DNA of 64,000 bases from PLanc-01 sp034678485 (GTDB lineage: Bacteria; Planctomycetota; Phycisphaerae; Sedimentisphaerales; Anaerobacaceae): positions 1-64,000 of the forward strand of contig JAXDBU010000101.1 of NCBI GenBank assembly GCA_034678485.1. Direction: 5' to 3'. Each line of letters begins with the position of its first letter. The first letter of the stretch is position 1. The position numbers were made by a program, and so were the translations under genes. The notes under the pieces are model-generated. The model had not been told where the DNA came from, searched no databases, and worked only from the letters and a program-made list of their open reading frames with translations. Shown in pieces: positions 39,738-47,744 of this stretch.

Positions 39738-40082
39738 ATGACCAGACACCAATCCATGGTGTTTCGGGGCCAGATGTCTGCCGCGGAGCGGCAACTGCGG
39801 TCGGCGCTCAATCACCTGCTCAGTCAGCGTGGCGTCGTGCATGGAACCCTGCTGACGCGGCAACGGGTCTGCGGCAAGAAGACATGTCGCTGCACCCAAG
39901 GGCATCTGCACGAGAGCCTGTATCTGGTCGTGAGTGAAGCCGGCCAGACCCGGCAGATGTATGTTCCGCGAGACTGGGAGGTCGCCGTGCGGCAGTGGAT
40001 TGCCAATTACGGCCAAGCCCGGCAATGGCTGGACGAGCTCTCGCGTCTGCATTGGCAGAAGATTCGCGACCGACAGGACTGA
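39738..40082 (+). CDS. DUF6788-type accessory protein of the insertion sequence
   Basis: 114 aa. 'LLTRQRVCGKKTCRCTQGHLHESLYLVVSEAGQTRQMYVPRD' contains a C-G-K-x-x-C-x-C motif characteristic of DUF6788 proteins that accompany transposases, possibly a zinc-binding nucleic-acid module. The C-terminus is helical ('QWIANYGQARQWLDELSRLHWQKIRDRQ'). Starts at 39738, 39756 and 39774 are all possible; the first is favoured by promoter position. Its TGA overlaps the frame of the transposase by one base (CTGA), so translation of the two is probably linked. Confidence 0.8.
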   Translation: MTRHQSMVFRGQMSAAERQLRSALNHLLSQRGVVHGTLLTRQRVCGKKTCRCTQGHLHESLYLVVSEAGQTRQMYVPRDWEVAVRQWIANYGQARQWLDELSRLHWQKIRDRQD

Positions 40083-41296
40083 CCATTCTTCGCAGACTCT
40101 GGGCCTATGGACGGACAATCTTGCGGTGGGACGCCGCTGTGGAGTCGATTCGGGATCGGCGTCAGCAAGGACAGATTTCCACCGCGGTCGTGGTCCGCGC
40201 GATCCTGATGATGTTCTTCTGTCGCCTGGGCAGCCTCCACGCGTTGGGCCAGACCCGCTCGCATTCGGGGTGGCGCCGCGGGTTGGGGCGGGCGTTGCCC
40301 TCGCCGGACACGATCGGTCGCGTGGCCGGCCTGATCGAGGTGGACGATGTGCGGGCCTTGGGACGGCAGATCTATACCCGTCTCAAACGCGGCAAGGCGT
40401 TGAACCCTCCGGTCCATGGCTGGCTGGCGGCGGTGCTGGATGGGCATGAGGTGCACGCCAGTTTCAAGCGGCATTGTCCGGGGTGCCTGGAACGCACGAT
40501 TCACACGAAGCGGGGCGACCGGATTCAGTACTACCACCGGGTGGTGGCCCTTTCGTTGGTGACGCAAGAGCTGCGGGTGTTGCTGGATGCCGAACCCGTC
40601 AAGCCGGGGGAGGATGAGATCGCCGCGGCCCTGCGGCTGTTGGATCGGGTCGTGCAGACCTATCCGCGTGCCTTGGATCTGGTCCAGGGCGATGGCCTGT
40701 ATACCGATCCCCGCTTCTTCCAGTGGGCCTTGGCGCACGGCAAGCACGCGTTGGCGGTCTTGAAAGATGAACGACGCGATCTGCTGCAAGAGGCCCAGCA
40801 ATTGTTCGAGCCCATGCCTCCCGTGCTCCTGCACGACGGCAAGGTCCGACGCGAGTGTTGGGACCTGGAGGGGTTCCGAACCTGGCCGCAGGTGGGTGTA
40901 CCCGTCCGGGTCGTTCGCAGCCGGGAAACCCGCGCCGTCCGCCGACAACTCGACCCACAAGTCCATCCGGAGACTTCCCAGTGGTACTGGGTGACCACGC
41001 TGCCGGTGCGGCAGGCTCCCACCGGTGTCGTGGTGCAGCTGGGCCATGGCCGCTGGGACATCGAGAATCAGGGTTTCAACGAGTTGGTCAACCACTGGCA
41101 TGCCGATCACGTGTACCGCCATGAGCCCACGGCGCTGCTGGTATTTTGGCTGCTGGCTCAAATTTGCCTTACGGTGTTCTATGCCTTCTTCCGGCGGAAT
41201 CTCAAACCTGCGGCACAAGCGGCCATGACCATGCTCCATGTGGCCCGGTTGGTCCAAGCCGAACTGTACCTGTCCCCGACGCGAGCTCCCCCCTGA
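40079..41296 (+). CDS. DDE transposase of the insertion sequence
   Basis: About 405 aa from the codon overlapping the DUF6788 stop. The catalytic triad candidates are the Asp in 'AAVLDGHEVHASFKRHCPGCL', the Asp in 'LVQGDGLYTDPRFFQWAL' and the Glu in 'GRWDIENQGFNELVNHWHADHVY', the last in the IS4-type Y/R..E..K-like context. No ATG occurs in this frame before the conserved part. Candidates are CTG 40079, TTG 40124, GTG 40139, or a far upstream GTG 39995, so it may be made by reinitiation or by a ribosomal frameshift from the DUF6788 frame. No slippery heptamer is obvious. Otherwise intact. Confidence 0.85.
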   Translation: MTILRRLWAYGRTILRWDAAVESIRDRRQQGQISTAVVVRAILMMFFCRLGSLHALGQTRSHSGWRRGLGRALPSPDTIGRVAGLIEVDDVRALGRQIYTRLKRGKALNPPVHGWLAAVLDGHEVHASFKRHCPGCLERTIHTKRGDRIQYYHRVVALSLVTQELRVLLDAEPVKPGEDEIAAALRLLDRVVQTYPRALDLVQGDGLYTDPRFFQWALAHGKHALAVLKDERRDLLQEAQQLFEPMPPVLLHDGKVRRECWDLEGFRTWPQVGVPVRVVRSRETRAVRRQLDPQVHPETSQWYWVTTLPVRQAPTGVVVQLGHGRWDIENQGFNELVNHWHADHVYRHEPTALLVFWLLAQICLTVFYAFFRRNLKPAAQAAMTMLHVARLVQAELYLSPTRAPP

Positions 41297-41459
41297 GTGT
41301 CAGGCGGCGCTCTGCCGCGATCCTTGGACCCTGATTCGTTCCCGCCGGTCTGCCGACGCACCGGATCCCTGCGCCGAGGAGGCTTTCAAGCCAAGACGAA
41401 GCTGCTCTCTCCTCGCAAAGACCGTAAATCCAGCGGACGCAACCTCTAACACTCACCCC

Positions 41460-41472
41460 TGCGGAATCGCTG
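41460..41472 (-). repeat. Right terminal inverted repeat of the insertion sequence
   Basis: TGCGGAATCGCTG, exact reverse complement of the left end. Confidence 0.9.
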
Positions 41473-41481
41473 TATCAGGCG
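41473..41481 (+). repeat. Target-site duplication, right copy (TATCAGGCG)
   Basis: Identical to 39590-39598, immediately outside the right terminal repeat. Confidence 0.85.
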
Positions 41482-41489
41482 TCGTCAAT

Positions 41490-41519
41490 TTGACGCATCC
41501 CTGCCGCATATGGTAGAAT
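41490..41519 (+). promoter_or_regulatory. Promoter of the lamin-tail/CotH protein gene
   Basis: TTGACG (41490-41495), 18-base spacer, TAGAAT (41514-41519). The insertion sequence ends 17 bases upstream of the -35 box. Confidence 0.5.
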
Positions 41520-41615
41520 ACAGGACGGATATGCTGTCGAGAAGAAGGGGGGCCAGGCCCCAGCGGGCGGAGGAGAAGCCATCACGCCTGCAAAGCACTC
41601 GAACAGGAGGAACAC

Positions 41616-44600
41616 GTGAACATGTTCTTCAGGATCTTGAACCTCGCGGCGCTTATGTATTGCGCCGCTGCGATATGCCTGTTTGGTCCGGACGCCGGTT
41701 GGGCTGCCGATCCGGTCCCGGTTGTCATCAACGAGATCCTGGCGTCCAATGGTGGCTGTGGAGCCGATCCGCAAGGCCACTACGACGATTGGATCGAGTT
41801 GCACAACCCTGCTGATGAGCCGGTCGACCTGGGAGGGATGTACCTTACGGATGACCTGGACACGCCCACCAAGTGGCAATTCCCGGTGGATGACCCGATT
41901 CTGACGACCATCGGCGGCCAGGGATATCTGCTTGTCTGGGCAGACGACGATGTGACGGCTGCCGGCCTGCACGCAGCTTTCAAGCTCAGCGCCGAAGGGG
42001 AGACCGTTGCTTTGTATGACCGCGACGGCACGACCCTGATCGACTCCGTCCGCTTCGGCATCCAGACGACGGATGTGTCCTACGGCCGGCTGCCCGACGG
42101 CAGCGACACGTGGATGCTATTGGCCTATCCGGGTCCCGGCATACAGAACTTCAGCATCCATCAGGGGGCCGTCGAGGAACCGCAGTTCAGCCCGGAACAT
42201 GGCTTCTACGACGCCGCAATCGAGGTGACGATCTCTTGTTCAACCGAAGGAGCGGTGATCTATTACACGACTGATGGAAGCGAGCCCTACTCGACCACCA
42301 GGTCGCGGGTCAGCGCGACGGCCGGTCTGTACGCGGGGCCTATCTCTGTGACGAAAACCACCTGCCTGCGCGCGGTGGCGATCAAAACCTCGTGGAGCAA
42401 CTCGCCCGTCGCAACCAGCACGTACCTCTTCGCCGCCGATGTGGTCAACCAATCGCCGCAGGGGCAGAAGCCCGGGTCTGCCTGGCCCTCCGGCAGCGTG
42501 AACGGCCAGACCATCAACTACGGCATGGACCCTGACGTGGTCAACGATGCCCGGTACAAGGACCTGATGGACGATGCCTTGCTGGCGATTCCGTCGGTCT
42601 CGCTGGTCACGGACCTGGCGAATCTCTTCGACAGTGCGATGGGCATCTATGTGAACGCCGGCAACCAGGGAACATCCTGGGAGCGCCCGGTCTCCGTGGA
42701 GTTGCTCTATCCGGATGGAACGGAGGGCTTCCAGGCCGACGGCGGACTGCGGATTCGAGGGGGCTACAGCCGCAGCGGCGGCAATCCCAAGCATGCGTTT
42801 CGCCTGTTCTTCCGCGCGGAGTACGGCACGCCGAAGCTGCGGTATCCGCTCTTCGACGACGAAGGCGTCAGCGAATTCGAAGGAGTCGATCTCCGCACCA
42901 GTCAGAACTACTCCTGGAGCTACGAGGGCGGCAAAAGCGACAGCCACGACACGTTCGTGCGCGAGGTCTTCTCGCGGGACACGCAGCGGGATATGGGCCA
43001 GCCGTACACGCGAAGTCGCTACTACCACCTGTATATCAACGGCCAATACTGGGGTCTCTACCAGACGCAGGAGCGGTCGGAGGCTTCCTATGCCGCGTCC
43101 TACTTCGGAGGCGATAAGGACGACTACGACGTCATCAAGTCAAGGGCCGGCAACGGCGGCTACGACATCGAAGCCACCGACGGCGTGCTCGACAACTGGC
43201 GGACCCTCTGGGACGCCTCGAAGAGCGGATTCAACAACGATGCGGCCTACTACCGCGTTCAGGGCCTGAATCCCGACGGCAGTCCCAACTCCACCTATCC
43301 GAGACTGCTCGATTTGGACAATCTGATCGACTACATGCTCTGCACATATTACGTGGGCGATCCCGACGGACCCGTCAGCGCCTGGGCTCTCGTGGCCAAC
43401 AATTTCTATGCGGTCTACAATCGCGTCGAGCCCGATGGGTTCAAGTTCTTCCGTCATGACGCCGAGCATTCGCTCGACTATGTGACGGAGTCGCGTCTGT
43501 TTGATTCGAGCACGACCGCTGTGGGCTCGTCCTTCAACCAGTCCAATCCGCTGTGGTTGCACACGCACCTGATTCTCCATCCTGAGTATCGAATGCGCTT
43601 CGCGGACCGCATCTACAGGTACTTCTTCAACGACGGCCTGCTGACGCCGGAGGTGTGTGCCGATCGCTTCATGGCCCGTGCCGAGCAGATCGAGACCGCG
43701 ATCATTGCCGAATCGGCCCGCTGGGGCGATTCCAAGCGGAGCAAGCCTCGGACGAAGGACAGCGACTGGCTGCCCGACATCAAGGCGATGGTCTCCAACT
43801 ACTTCCCTCAGCGAACGAACATCGTCTTGAACCAGTTCAAGACGCAAGGATGGTACCCGAGTATCGACCCGCCGACGTTCAGTCGGCATGGCGGCTACGT
43901 TGACGGGGGCACTGCCATTTCCTTTCAGGGCGGCACGGGCGCCCTGTGGTACACGCTGGACGGCCGTGACCCGCGCGTCCCGGGTTCGACGCCGGAGCCG
44001 GGGAACGAAACGGCACTGGTTGCGGAATCTGCGTTCAAGCGGGTTCTCGTGCCCACGGCGGCGATCTCCGACACCTGGAAGGGCGGGGCAACGTTCGACG
44101 ATTCCGCCTGGATCAGCGGCTCCGGCGGCGTCGGATTCGAGCGGAGCACCGGGGACTACCCCGATTACTTCGACATCGATGTCCAGAGCCGGATGTACGC
44201 TTCGAACGCTACATGCTATGTGCGGATTCCTTTCGGCATCACCGCCGAGAATCTTGCCTCCCTCACCAGTCTGGTGCTGAACGTTCGCTACGACGATGGC
44301 TTCATCGCCTATCTCAATGGGACGGAAATCGCCAGGAAGAACTTCACAGGGACTCCCGCCTGGAACTCCGCCGCCAATGCTTCGAATTCTGATACTGCCG
44401 CCGTGGTGTTCGAGCCGTTCGACGTTACAGCCTGTATTTCCAGCCTGAAACCGGGCGAGAATATCCTGGCAGCCCAAGCGTTGAACCAGTCCCTCAGCAG
44501 CACGGACTTCCTGTTCTCGGTGGAACTGGTCGGCGGCGAAAGCCCGACGGGCAGGACTCCAAGCGGCGTCGCTGTGACGGCCATGCGGTACGACGGGCCG

Positions 44601-45161
44601 ATCACGCTGAGCGAGAGCACGTGCGTCAAGGTCCGCTCTCTCGCAGGCACCACGTGGAGCGCCTTGAACGAGGTGGTTTTTGCGGTCGGGCCGGTAGCCC
44701 AGAACCTCCGTGTCAGCGAGATCATGTACCACCCCGCGGACGACCCGAACGCGGAGTTCATCGAGTTGACGAATATCGGCGACGAGACGATCAACCTGAA
44801 CCTGGTCCGATTCGCCACGGGGATTCGATACACTTTCCCGAGTTTCGAGCTGGCCTCGGGGGGGCATTGCCTGCTCGTGCGAGACCTCGCTTCCTTCGAG
44901 GCCCGCTACGGTGGGCAGTTGCCCGTTGTGGGTCAGTACGCAGGCAGCCTGGACAACGGAGGGGAACGGATCGAGCTTCGCGACGCAGTCGGGGGAATCA
45001 TCGAGGGCTTCGAGTACGAGGACGACTGGTACGATCTGACCGACGGGTTGGGCTTCTCGCTCACCGTCCGCGACCCGCAGAGCGATTCCGATCCGGGCGA
45101 CCCGAACGCCTGGTGGCCCAGTGTCGACCAAGGCGGCTCGCCCGGCGTCTCAGACAACTGA
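41616..45161 (+). CDS. Secreted lamin-tail / CotH-kinase-fold multidomain protein
   Basis: 1181 aa, secreted ('ILNLAALMYCAAAICLFGPDAGWA'). AGGAGG lies 5 bases before GTG 41616 and 11 before ATG 41622; either could be used. Order: lamin-tail domain (about 35-165, 'VVINEILASNGG' to 'DSVRFGIQTTD'), chitobiase C-terminal-like repeat (about 185-270, 'VIYYTTDGSEPYS'), CotH-type kinase-like domain (about 300-690, 'LRIRGGYSRSGGNPKHAFRLFFR', 'YHLYINGQYWGLYQTQERSE', 'KFFRHDAEHSLDYV'), a second chitobiase-like repeat ('ALWYTLDGRDPR'), a beta-sandwich (about 810-970), and a second lamin-tail domain near the end. Such proteins are common on planctomycete surfaces. Phosphorylation activity has been shown only for CotH itself, so function here is open. 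Confidence 0.88.
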   Translation: MNMFFRILNLAALMYCAAAICLFGPDAGWAADPVPVVINEILASNGGCGADPQGHYDDWIELHNPADEPVDLGGMYLTDDLDTPTKWQFPVDDPILTTIGGQGYLLVWADDDVTAAGLHAAFKLSAEGETVALYDRDGTTLIDSVRFGIQTTDVSYGRLPDGSDTWMLLAYPGPGIQNFSIHQGAVEEPQFSPEHGFYDAAIEVTISCSTEGAVIYYTTDGSEPYSTTRSRVSATAGLYAGPISVTKTTCLRAVAIKTSWSNSPVATSTYLFAADVVNQSPQGQKPGSAWPSGSVNGQTINYGMDPDVVNDARYKDLMDDALLAIPSVSLVTDLANLFDSAMGIYVNAGNQGTSWERPVSVELLYPDGTEGFQADGGLRIRGGYSRSGGNPKHAFRLFFRAEYGTPKLRYPLFDDEGVSEFEGVDLRTSQNYSWSYEGGKSDSHDTFVREVFSRDTQRDMGQPYTRSRYYHLYINGQYWGLYQTQERSEASYAASYFGGDKDDYDVIKSRAGNGGYDIEATDGVLDNWRTLWDASKSGFNNDAAYYRVQGLNPDGSPNSTYPRLLDLDNLIDYMLCTYYVGDPDGPVSAWALVANNFYAVYNRVEPDGFKFFRHDAEHSLDYVTESRLFDSSTTAVGSSFNQSNPLWLHTHLILHPEYRMRFADRIYRYFFNDGLLTPEVCADRFMARAEQIETAIIAESARWGDSKRSKPRTKDSDWLPDIKAMVSNYFPQRTNIVLNQFKTQGWYPSIDPPTFSRHGGYVDGGTAISFQGGTGALWYTLDGRDPRVPGSTPEPGNETALVAESAFKRVLVPTAAISDTWKGGATFDDSAWISGSGGVGFERSTGDYPDYFDIDVQSRMYASNATCYVRIPFGITAENLASLTSLVLNVRYDDGFIAYLNGTEIARKNFTGTPAWNSAANASNSDTAAVVFEPFDVTACISSLKPGENILAAQALNQSLSSTDFLFSVELVGGESPTGRTPSGVAVTAMRYDGPITLSESTCVKVRSLAGTTWSALNEVVFAVGPVAQNLRVSEIMYHPADDPNAEFIELTNIGDETINLNLVRFATGIRYTFPSFELASGGHCLLVRDLASFEARYGGQLPVVGQYAGSLDNGGERIELRDAVGGIIEGFEYEDDWYDLTDGLGFSLTVRDPQSDSDPGDPNAWWPSVDQGGSPGVSDN

Positions 45162-45221
45162 CCTGGAATTTTGCAGAGGCCGAACATCTCGGCTTGCCTC
45201 GTGGCGGGAGTGTCAGCGAAT

Positions 45222-45250
45222 CGTCATGCTTCGCGGCGCTCAGCATGACG
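45222..45250. repeat. GTCATGCT/AGCATGAC hairpin
   Basis: Perfect 9-bp stem CGTCATGCT (45222-45230) and AGCATGACG (45242-45250), loop 11, shortly after the lamin-tail gene stop. It shares the GTCATGCT / AGCATGAC word with the dispersed repeats at 1, 9057 and 25915. Confidence 0.55.
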
Positions 45251-45301
45251 AGAACAGGCTGCACACCGTGAGGTGGTGATGCATCATCGCGGCAGATTCC
45301 C

Positions 45302-45371
45302 GCTTTTACACAGTCTTTACAGTCGCAGAATATCTGGCCACGACAGGTCTTTTTACATGCTCTTTACACAT
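45302..45371 (+). promoter_or_regulatory. Four CTTTACA-like direct repeats upstream of the VIT/vWA gene
   Basis: CTTTTACACAG, GTCTTTACAG, GTCTTTTTACATG and CTCTTTACACA occur within 70 bases, 20-90 bases before a TATAGT (45391-45396). The two pairs (about 10 and 14 bases apart within each pair) look like operator half-sites or an extended -35 region. No regulator is identified. Confidence 0.35.
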
Positions 45372-45446
45372 CCGGACCCTTCTCGTGCGTTATAGTTAAT
45401 GTGGCAACTGAACGCAGCCGTATCCAGAATTGATGGAGGCACGAAG

Positions 45447-47714
45447 ATGCACAAGTCCGGGTTTTCACACATCGTTACCGCATTGCTTCTGGTCGCAGCG
45501 CCTTGCTCCTGCCTGGCTCAGATCGAGCACATCTCCCTTCGTCCGCCGGCGATGAATGTCCTTGTGCCGCAGAGCCGGCCGTGGGCCTTCACGCCGGATC
45601 GACGGAACAACGTCCAGATCACGGAGGTCGAGGTCCGCATCGACATTGTCGAGATGACTGCGACGACGACGATCGAGCTGCACCTCGAAAACCCGACCTC
45701 GCAACGCCAGGAAGCGGAGCTGATCTTCCCGGTGCCCGACGGCGCCGTGGTGCGAGGGTTCGCCTACGACGGTCCCGGCGGACAAATCACGGCGCAGGTC
45801 CTGCCCAAGGACGAGGCCCGGCGAATCTACGAGAGCCTGGTCTCGCGGATTCGCGATCCCGCGCTCGTGGAGTTCATTGGGTACAATCTCATTCGTTCGA
45901 GCGTCTTTCCCATCGAAGCAAGAGGCAAGCAGCGAGTCCGCCTGACGTACGAGCACCTGCTCGACACGGATGGCTCTCGCGTGGACTACGTCCTGCCTCG
46001 GACCGAGTCGCTCCAGTATGGCGTGCCGTGGAATGTCACCGCGAGGATCCGTGCCGAACGTCCGATCTCCACGGTCTACTCCGCCAGCCACAAGCTGCAG
46101 ATGGAGCGGATCGGCGAGCGGGAGATGTCCCTGAAGATCGCGGCGGGCGCAAACCGGGAGCCCGGGCCGTTCCGACTGTCCTATCTGCTTCAGGAAGACG
46201 GCGTGACCGCGTCGATCTTCGCCTACCCGGACGAGAAGGTGGGCGGCGGGTACTTCCTGTTCCTGGCCGGACTGCCCGCGAAGGCGACGGAGGACCCCGA
46301 TGTGCAGGCCATCAAGCGGGAAGTGACGCTCGTGATCGATCGCTCGGGCAGCATGAGGAACGAGAAGATCGAGCAAGTCAAGGAGGCTGCGATGCAGGTT
46401 ATTGCGGGTCTGCGTCCGGGCGAGGCCTTCAACATCCTGCTGTACAGCAATAGCGTGCAATGGTTTTCGCCGAGGCCGGTCGTCAAGGACGAAGCCACTC
46501 AGGAGGCCGCTCGCAAATATATCGAGGGCATCACCGCCACCGGCGGGACGAATCTCCACGACGCCCTCCACGCGGCGCTGCAGCAGGAGCCCATGCAGGG
46601 AATGCTCCCGATCGTGCTGTTCCTGACCGACGGCCTGCCGACGGTGGGCCAGACCTCGGAGATCGCCATTCGAGAGTTGGCGGCCAAGTCGAATCCGCAC
46701 CACCGGCGGGTCTTCACTTTCGGCGTGGGCTTCGATGTCAACGCACCGTTGCTCGAGAAGCTCGCGGACCAGTCCCGAGGACGGGCGGAGTTCGTCCTGC
46801 CCCAGGAGGATGTGGAAGCGAAAGTCGGCGCCGTATTCCAGCAACTGACCGGACCGATCCTGGCGGAACCCGAGTTGCGGATCACCGATGCCCATGGCAA
46901 CGCGGCGGTCGGTCGAACGCGGGACATTCTGCCGGAGAGGCTGCCCGATCTGTTCGAGGGGGACCGGCTCATTCTGCTGGGCCAGTACGTCGGGAATGCC
47001 CCGATCATCTTCGAGGTGTCCGGGAACTACTTCGGCAAGCGACGAACCTTCAAGTCGCATCTCGACTTCGCGAAGGCGAGTGAGAAGAACGGGTTCGTGC
47101 CGCGTCTGTGGGCCAGTCGGAAGATTGCGGAGCTGATCGATGCGGTCCGCCAGGCGGGCGCCGAGCCGTCCGCTGCGGCGCAGGACCCGAAGATCAAGGA
47201 ACTGGTCGATGAAATCGTCCGATTGTCCACGGAGTTTGGAATCCTGACCGAGTACACGGCGTTTCTCGCCCGGGAGGGGACGGACCTTGCCAATCCTGCC
47301 AGTGTCCAGCGGGAGGCGGTCGATGTGTTGTCGAGCCGGGCCATCGAGGTCCGTTCCGGCATCGGAGGCATCAATCAGAGCTTCAACAGCATCCGCCAGA
47401 AGGGACAGACTGAGCTGAACGTCCGCAACTTCTACTACGATGAGAAGCTCAATCAAGTGTCGATCAGCACGGTCCAGCAGGTCAACGACCAGGCCTACTA
47501 CAATCGCGGATCGCAGTGGGTGGACAGCCGGCTTGTGAGCCGAAAGGACCAGGTCGCGCCGGCCAGAGTCATCGAATTCGGGTCGAAGGAGTACTTCGAT
47601 CTGGCGCACCGCCTGGCGAGGCAGAACCGCCAGGGCAGTATCGCGTTGACAGGCGACATTCTGCTCATGGTCGACGGCGAGCCGGTGCTCATCAAGTCCC
47701 CCAGTCTCAACTGA
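45447..47714 (+). CDS. Exported VIT / von Willebrand A domain protein
   Basis: 755 aa with a signal peptide ('FSHIVTALLLVAAPCSCLAQ'). The VIT domain (about 35-160) carries 'VEVRIDIVEMTATTTIELHLENPTSQRQEAELIFPVPDGAVVRGFAYDGPGG'. The vWA domain begins with 'EVTLVIDRSGSMRNEKIEQVKEAAMQ', a complete MIDAS motif at Asp298, with 'ATGGTNLHDAL' and 'VLFLTDGLPTVGQ' completing it. This pairing is that of inter-alpha-trypsin inhibitor-like proteins and binds metal-dependent ligands outside the cell. GGAGGCACGAAG precedes the start. It is followed after 30 bases by another exported vWA gene, so they are likely cotranscribed. Confidence 0.9.
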   Translation: MHKSGFSHIVTALLLVAAPCSCLAQIEHISLRPPAMNVLVPQSRPWAFTPDRRNNVQITEVEVRIDIVEMTATTTIELHLENPTSQRQEAELIFPVPDGAVVRGFAYDGPGGQITAQVLPKDEARRIYESLVSRIRDPALVEFIGYNLIRSSVFPIEARGKQRVRLTYEHLLDTDGSRVDYVLPRTESLQYGVPWNVTARIRAERPISTVYSASHKLQMERIGEREMSLKIAAGANREPGPFRLSYLLQEDGVTASIFAYPDEKVGGGYFLFLAGLPAKATEDPDVQAIKREVTLVIDRSGSMRNEKIEQVKEAAMQVIAGLRPGEAFNILLYSNSVQWFSPRPVVKDEATQEAARKYIEGITATGGTNLHDALHAALQQEPMQGMLPIVLFLTDGLPTVGQTSEIAIRELAAKSNPHHRRVFTFGVGFDVNAPLLEKLADQSRGRAEFVLPQEDVEAKVGAVFQQLTGPILAEPELRITDAHGNAAVGRTRDILPERLPDLFEGDRLILLGQYVGNAPIIFEVSGNYFGKRRTFKSHLDFAKASEKNGFVPRLWASRKIAELIDAVRQAGAEPSAAAQDPKIKELVDEIVRLSTEFGILTEYTAFLAREGTDLANPASVQREAVDVLSSRAIEVRSGIGGINQSFNSIRQKGQTELNVRNFYYDEKLNQVSISTVQQVNDQAYYNRGSQWVDSRLVSRKDQVAPARVIEFGSKEYFDLAHRLARQNRQGSIALTGDILLMVDGEPVLIKSPSLN

Positions 47715-47744
47715 CAAGCACAACAATACAGAAAGGAGCATGAT

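Larger units (their letters stand above)
39599..41472 (+). mobile_element. Complete insertion sequence, 1874 bp, DUF6788 plus DDE transposase
   Basis: The ends carry perfect 13-bp terminal inverted repeats: CAGCGATTCCGCA at 39599-39611 and TGCGGAATCGCTG at 41460-41472. Inside, partial similarity continues (GTGAGG / GTTAGAGG). The outside 9 bases TATCAGGCG are duplicated. It contains a 114-aa DUF6788-type gene and a 405-aa transposase frame on the plus strand. The insertion lies between the helix-hairpin-helix gene and the lamin-tail gene. Joined flanks restore an intergenic region with the lamin-tail promoter 8 bases downstream of the duplication, so no gene is broken. Intact ends and duplication suggest recent movement. 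The family (IS4-like or unassigned ISNCY) cannot be fixed by eye. Confidence 0.9.
41297..41489. other. Non-coding right end of the insertion sequence and junction
   Basis: 163 bases without a gene inside the element, then the 13-bp right repeat (41460-41472) and the right target duplication TATCAGGCG (41473-41481). The lamin-tail gene promoter follows. Confidence 0.7.

Noticed and set aside
45302..45371. Short regularly spaced repeats as a possible CRISPR array
   Set aside because: Repeats are only 7-9 bases, irregularly spaced and without spacers of constant length; better read as operator-like sites.
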